Shown piece by piece: positions 58,601 through 64,000 of a stretch of DNA of 64,000 bases. The translations under genes and the position numbers were made by a program. A model generated the notes under the pieces. It had not been told where the DNA came from, did no database searches, and worked only from the letters and a program-made list of their open reading frames with translations. Origin of the DNA: Cephalotrichum gorgonifer (taxonomy: Eukaryota; Ascomycota; Sordariomycetes; Microascales; Microascaceae); contig ONZQ02000001.1 of NCBI GenBank assembly GCA_900312665.1, positions 4,372,640 through 4,436,639 on the forward strand, written 5' to 3'. Each line of letters starts with the position of its first letter. The first letter of the stretch is position 1.

Positions 58601-61600
58601 AGCTGCTGAAGAGGACGAGAAAGCACCATCACCGAAGGAAGATCTAGCTGCTACTGAGGGCACCTCAGAACCCGAATCCAAAGACGACACATCTCCTCCA
58701 GCCGCTGAAGAGAATGCGGACGTTTCAGCACCAAAGGAAGACGTAGCTGCTACTGAGGAGGCAGCAGAACCCGAGTCCAAGGACAACACGTCTCCTCCAG
58801 CCGCCGAAGAGAATGAGGCGGCACTGGAACCGAAGGAAGATCTAGCTGCCACCGAGGCGGCACCAGATCCCGCGGTGGCTGCATCTGGGCCCGAGGGTGA
58901 TGGGGTTGACAGCCCTCCCCTTGAGGATACCCCCAAAGATTCCCCTGGGTCTGAGGATACCCCGGACAAGGAAGAGGCACCCAGTGCTGATCCGCCCAAG
59001 GACGATGCTTCCATTGAGCCCATCACGGAGGAGGCTGAGCAGTCTGCAGAGCTAGCCACCCCCGATGACAAGCCGGCCGAGGAGTCAGCTTCTCCTGACG
59101 CCAAGCCGGCTGAGGAGTCAGCTTCTCCTGATGCTAAGCCGGCCGAGGAGTCAGCTTCCTCTGATGCCAAGCCGGCCGACGACTCAGCTTCCCCTGATGA
59201 TATCAAGCCGGCCGAGGAATCGGTTTCTCCTGCAAATGAAACCCCGGCTCCAGAGGCTGCACCAGTCGAAGAAACCCAAGCCCCTGAGGAACCAGCTCCC
59301 ACATCCAATGAGGGCGACAAGCCAGCCGATGAATTGAGCCCGAATGCAGCAGGTGAGGCGAAATCAGACGATGCTTCCCCGCCAGATCAAGCCCCAGCAG
59401 CTGCAGAGGAAAGCAACCCCGCCGAAGCTAGCGAGGCCACTCCCGAGAAGCCTGCTGATGATGCTTTGCCTGCCGAGGGCGAGGTTAAGCAAGAGCCACC
59501 CAGTGAGGAGGCGAACCCTGCCGAAGCTGCCAACTCTGCTGATCAAAAGCCAGACGATGGTACCTCGCCAGCCGAAGGTGAACCGGGCACTCTCGAGACG
59601 GCTGTCCCATCTTCTGAGGATAAAGAGCCTCCAAAGGAGGAGTCTGAGGCAGCTGAAGCAGAGAATGCCTCTCAGGAACCAAGTGCACCAGCCGCGGAGG
59701 AGAACGCCTCTGAAGCACCGGCAGCTCCCACCGAAGACCAAACGCCCGTCGAAACCACCCCTGAGGTCGTCGAAGAGGCCAAGAATGATCCAGTCGAGGA
59801 ACCGGAGGCACCTGAGGTAAAGAAGCCCGCCCAAGCCCCCAAGATGATTTTGTCGGATGCTAATAGCGATCAGACCACTGCGGATGAGGGAAAAGCCGAT
59901 ACGCCTGACGACGTGCCTGCTGAATCGGACAAGCCTAGTGAAGAAGCTGTAGCCGTAGAAGCTCCGGCAGCCGAAGCCCCCGAGACTAAGGATGGGCCTG
60001 CACCTGATGACAGCAAGACTCCTGAAGAAACCCAGGAAGCCACCGTGGAAGAAGTCAAGGAGTCCACGGATAAGCCTGCTGAAGAAGACAAGGCTGTCAC
60101 TGAGGGCGATCCCGCCACCGAGGAAGCAGCATCAGAAACCAAAGAGGAGCCCGCGGCAAACGACAAGGCTGTCGATGAGCCGCCCCCTCCGCCTTCGGAT
60201 CAGCCTGCGGAGAGCGGGGAAACCGAGGGCAGTCCCTCCACGGAGCCAGAGCAGGCTCCTGAGGCACCAGCTCCCGCCAGCGAGGGTGAACAGGTTTCTG
60301 AGGCCCCGGCCCCTGCCAGCGAGGGTGAACAGGCCGCTGAGGCCCCGGCCCCTGCCAGCGAGGGCGAGCCCGCTTCTGAGGCACCAGCAGCCGCTAGCGA
60401 GGGTGAGAACGCTGCTGAGGCGCCGGCTCCCGCCAGCGAGGGTGGACAGGCTTCCGAGGCACCAGCAGCCGCTAGCGAAGGTGAGGAGGCTGCTGAGGCA
60501 GCGGCTCCCGCCAGCGATGGTGAGCGGGCTGCTGAGGCACCGGCTCCCGCCAGCGAGGATGAGAAGGTGGACGATGCGGCGAAGCCAGCTGCGGACGACA
60601 AGCCTGCGGGTGAATCGTCCTCAGCTGCGGATGACAAGAAACCCGACGAGGAGGACGAGGGTAAAGACACGGTGGGCCCAATCCCGGGCGAGGAGAAGAA
60701 ATCTGCGGTGAAGACAGGTGAGAATCTCCATCTAACCCCTGATACCCCTGATTTTGCGCAAGACTTGGGAGAATCTATTTCGCAATCGGATGAGGGCATG
60801 GCGGTACCGGATGCGAGCGGTGGATCTTTGCTTTCGGATGGCGTTACGGATGCACGTGAGGAGCAAACAGGACTCACGGAGCTCGACTTCCTTGCAGATT
60901 GCGAGGCTGGTGAATCTACAACACGCGGCGAATCTATCAATCCCGAGGACGGTAATGCGACGGCGGCGTCTTTGAATTCTGGAGTCGACACGTTTGATAC
61001 CCCTTCTGCAATTAGCAATAACGTTACAATGGAGTCTGAGACTGTGGCGACGGGTGCTTCCGATGCGGAGCAAGGGGATGATGGCACGAAACTTCTCCAC
61101 ACCGACGAGGTATCACAACCACACTCTACAGATGTGGAACTGGCCAAGAGTGGAGATAAATCCATTCCTAGCGAGACGACTCCCGAGGCAGGTGACCTCA
61201 ACATAATTCAACGAGCAGAAACGGACGACGTTTCAATTCCCAATGAGGCTTCTGGTCTGGATGTCACAGCACAGGAACCATCATTTGAAACCGCGATGGA
61301 GCCTGAAGATACGAGTCAGGTAGAGCCGTCGTCCGCCACTCCAAATCTGGCGGATCAAAGTGAAGTGGTTGAGAAGGCCGATATCGATACCAGTGGGCCG
61401 GAAGGCAATGCCACTGCCGAACTTGGGGAGGCTGAGGGACATGTCGTCGACCAATCTGTTCAGCCCGAGCCAGCTTTACATGAAGACGAAACAAAGACGG
61501 CAATCCTCGATGAATCTCGCAGCGAGCCAGCGAAAGAGGTCGAGACTTCCGAGCAACAAACAGAAGATCTGCAGACACTGGAAACCCCCAGCGATCACTC

Positions 61601-64000
61601 CGTCGCAGCTGAGCCAGTTGATACGGTCGCAAAGGAGGACCTGGTGGCGGGAGCTGATGAGCATGGAGAGGAGCCGCAAATCGAGGAAGGAGCCGGTATC
61701 TCAGGTAAGCCAGAAGAAAGGTACCTGGTAACTCGCAATCAACTAACAGACTGAACAGCCCAAGAATCTCATTCGGGTGAAGACAAGGCGATACATCCCC
61801 CGCCGGGAGAGGACAGGGCACTGTTGGAGTCGGAGGAAGACCGGCCCGTGGCCCGGGAACCTCCAAATAGCCAGGAAACCGAACTCGAAGCAGTCGTCGA
61901 GGAGGTACCAGCAGCTAAAGAGCCGTCGGAAGGCAGTCTGGAGCAAGATGAAGCAACGAGCGACCCGCCCCTGGCAGGCGACGGAGAGACATCTTCGGCT
62001 ACTTTCGCCGGGAAGAGTAATGAGGGCGATGTGACTCCCGTGGATGCCTTGGCAGAAGAGGAATCGACTCAGGAAGCCACTGCGGAGGACGATCGAGCGG
62101 TCGACGATCAATCCCAAGTGTTACCTGGCGAGGAGCAGCCAGAAGATATCGCTACGGGGAAGCCAACGGACGAATCGACCGCATCGCAGGAACAACCCGC
62201 ATCTGAGGCACAAGTGGAGGGCGTTGATGTGCAAGAAAGCTCCCCTCCCACCGAGGCATCACCCGAAGAGGCTTCTCCTATTCCAACACCTGAAGAACCC
62301 TCTCAGCAACCAGACTTGGCTGAACCCGAAATTGCCAAAGACGTTCCTGAGCCGGAGGTCGATACGTCCGCATCCGTTTCGCCCCCGGATGAGGAGACGA
62401 TTCTGGAAAGTCCCTCTGAGTCGCCCACTGTGACTCTTACCAAGGATAGCGATGTTGAGGAGCCACCTGCTAAGGAAACGACCCATGAGCCTTATATTGA
62501 TGGCCTTCCTACATCTACCGATGCCTCGATCCCTGAATCTGCCCCCGACAGCTCTTCTATTATCGATCTTGGACCTGCCGAACTCGATACTTCGCCACCC
62601 CCTGGAGATAAGGACCTTACAATTGAAAGCTCGGCCGGCCAGCCACAGGTAGAGGACTCTGCCATTGCTAGCGCTCCTTCCGATGGGGAGGCAGCAGGCG
62701 AGGTCAGCCTCTCCGGCACCCCGGTCACGGTCCCCGAAACGGCCCCCGATGATCTCCAGCAGAATGCTGAGGGTCCTCCTACCGCCACCAGCGATGATGT
62801 CGAGCAATCAAATGTACACACACTCGACATGACTGACAATACGTTGGGTGAACCAACCCACGCTCACCTCATTGCTGAAGGTCCCATGTCGGCCGAGCCC
62901 GAAGCTGAAACTACCCGAAACGTAGAGGAAGCTAAGGAGCCGACGCCAGTGGTGACGGAGGAACTCGTGGAAGAGGAGCCGGTGGAAGATGCCGTCCTGG
63001 TACCAGAGGTCAATCCAGCCACCGCAGCCGAAGTCGTTTCCTCCGACCATGCTACGTCCTTGGACACTGAAATTGAACCTACCATCGAGAACATAGGCGT
63101 TGTCGAGCAGACTGACTCACCTGCGGTGGATGTGCCTCCTATTTCGGAGGCTGTTGCCACAGGACATCTCGTCCCCGATGAATTCGTGTCAGAGCCTGTC
63201 GATAGTGTTGAGGAGGAGGGCCAGCAGATATCGGAAGCGCCAGTGGAGCACTCTCAGGACGATGTGCAGATTTCTGCATCAGGGATCTCTGAGGAAACCC
63301 AAGTTCAGCCCCACGATGAACCAGATCAAGCTGCCGTATTACTCGCCACTGAGCCTGAATTGGAGACCCGCTCCGTCTCCGAGCCCATTTCTTCTGACCC
63401 TATCAGCTCCAAAGCAGCCTCCGAGGGAACGGAAGCTAAACCCGCCGCGTCACCCCAGGATATCGCCTTACCAGAAGTGCAGGCTGCTCTAGAAACAAGT
63501 CCCAGGGAGGAAGAGACCGCACACCTTGTCGAAATACCGGACCCTGTCTTGGAAACGGTGCCAGCCCCCCATCTTGCCATCGAATCCGTTGATACCATCG
63601 AACGTTCTGATGAGGCGTCCGATGATCTGGATTATCAGGTCAAGGATCAGAAATCCGCGCTCACAGTTATCGAGGACACCGAGATTACTCCCTTAGAGTC
63701 TCTCGTCGACCCGAAGCCAGATACACGCCACACCTCGGAGGACGTCCCCATTGAAGTAACGGAGCCTGAGATGCCGAGAGAGTTTGACCAACCTCTCGAG
63801 GCAGACCCCAAGTCCGAGATTCCCGAGGGAGAGAACGTCGTGGAGACGACCACCCTAGCGGAAGAAGTGGCTATAGTGCCTGATCTCGGAACGGATCCTG
63901 CCGTAATTCGTGAGATCCAATTGAAGGCCGAAGGCACTGAGCAGGAATCTGAATCTGCGGATACAGAGTTCAATGTGCCGTCAGGTTTGGAGCCCGAACA
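55691..64000 (+). CDS. Giant Pro/Glu/Ala-rich repeat protein (3' end beyond window)
   Basis: Exons 55691-55798, 55867-55957, 56029-61704, then 61759 to the window edge and still open: at least 2705 residues. All four junctions keep phase; the fourth exon has no in-window start, so it is only seen by splicing. The start is MEDSKSVSVAAVDTTPENL; exon 2 gives YTPIGEVQFYEPEFSDEEG. Then come a Lys-rich block, three basic KKGGKGKK modules (two ending in a W-D-E motif), about eight Pro-run units with acidic spacers, 11- and 13-residue tandem repeats, and a very long low-complexity E/A/P/S/T/D tail. No signal peptide, membrane segment or folded domain is visible up to the edge; the C-terminus could carry one. 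Strongly acidic, probably disordered throughout. I do not recognise the family. If the 54-nt intron at 61705-61758 were retained, translation would stop at 61754. Confidence 0.85.
56212..56590 (+). repeat. Three Lys/Gly-rich modules in the giant protein gene
   Basis: Three copies of a GKKGGKGKK core at about 56220, 56362 and 56518; the first two continue into KGQPI(N/D)WDEPEP and an acidic PEAKPE spacer. The DNA is nearly identical between copies, suggesting recent duplication. Confidence 0.85.
56617..57050 (+). repeat. Poly-proline / acidic spacer repeats
   Basis: About eight units of the form acidic linker plus 5-9 prolines plus AGDEPVPxGPE, with a period of roughly 20 residues. Poly-proline of this length is a possible profilin, WW or SH3 ligand. 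Confidence 0.8.
59070..59237 (+). repeat. 33-bp coding repeats (KPAEESASPDA)
   Basis: Five tandem units beginning at 59070, 59103, 59136, 59169 and 59205; the fourth is lengthened by one codon. Unit KPAEESASPDA with minor variants. Confidence 0.9.
60264..60575 (+). repeat. 39-bp coding repeats (APAPASEGEQxxE)
   Basis: Eight tandem 13-codon units, exactly 312 nt, in frame. Variation is mostly at the last five residues of each unit. Confidence 0.9.

Noticed and set aside
56266..59320. Long minus-strand frames rich in Ser/Gly/Ala opposite the giant repeat gene
   Set aside because: Antisense shadows of Glu/Pro/Ala-rich codons; the plus frame has the consistent splice sites and start.
61705..61754. 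Stop at 61754 as the true end of the giant protein
   Set aside because: A canonical GTAAGC donor at 61705, a CTAAC branch site and CAG at 61758 remove it, and the next exon is open in phase for more than 2.2 kb with the same amino-acid bias.

Overview
The window is nuclear DNA of a filamentous ascomycete (Pezizomycotina, most likely a Sordariomycete). The genes carry many short introns (mostly 55-140 nt) with GT..AG ends and CTAAC-type branch sites. The gene set is eukaryotic housekeeping (class II fructose-bisphosphate aldolase, a TFIIH subunit, Nfs1, a FG nucleoporin, a BAR-SH3 protein), there are no operons, and genes sit on both strands with wide spacers. I see no transposon ORF, LTR pair, rRNA or CRISPR array. 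All gene models were spliced by hand; for every intron the reading phase was checked across the junction.

Layout: 1-4073 no gene. 4074-6307 (-) ArfGAP-UBA-polyQ protein. 8623-9699 (-) LETM1-like mitochondrial protein, diverging from 10604-14602 (+), a Nup2-type nucleoporin with a C-terminal Ran-binding domain. 15546-16013 (-) small membrane protein with two PY motifs. 17989-19674 (-) fructose-bisphosphate aldolase (8 exons, probable 5'UTR intron), diverging from 21303-21673 (+) TFIIH subunit Tfb5. 22064-23139 (-) dienoyl-CoA isomerase-type enzyme and 23636-24962 (-) AKR6 aldo-keto reductase. 27205-29109 (+) protein with 11 zinc knuckles, converging on 30070-34035 (-), a 1296-aa conserved-looking protein of unknown function. 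34036-43093 is about 9 kb with no convincing gene. 43094-43312 (-) small Cys-rich protein. 44917-45475 (+) 161-aa protein with a seven-residue repeat. 45931-46940 (-) single-pass membrane protein. 47817-47888 (+) tRNA-Arg(ACG). 48575-50261 (-) cysteine desulfurase Nfs1, diverging from 51025-52521 (+) Rvs167-type BAR-SH3 protein. 55691 to beyond the right edge (+): a giant Pro/Glu/Ala-rich repeat protein (at least 2705 aa inside the window).

The genes do not form a pathway cluster; this is ordinary euchromatic housekeeping neighbourhood. Two products share a membrane-traffic theme (ArfGAP with NPF motifs, BAR-SH3), and three are mitochondrial or metabolic (LETM1-like, Nfs1, dienoyl-CoA isomerase). 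The least explained items are the giant repeat protein, the 1296-aa protein with four copies of a short acidic/hydrophobic motif, the 161-aa heptad protein, a 63-nt near-perfect hairpin downstream of the aldolase gene, and a family of short GTAC-centred palindromic motifs scattered through the spacers.
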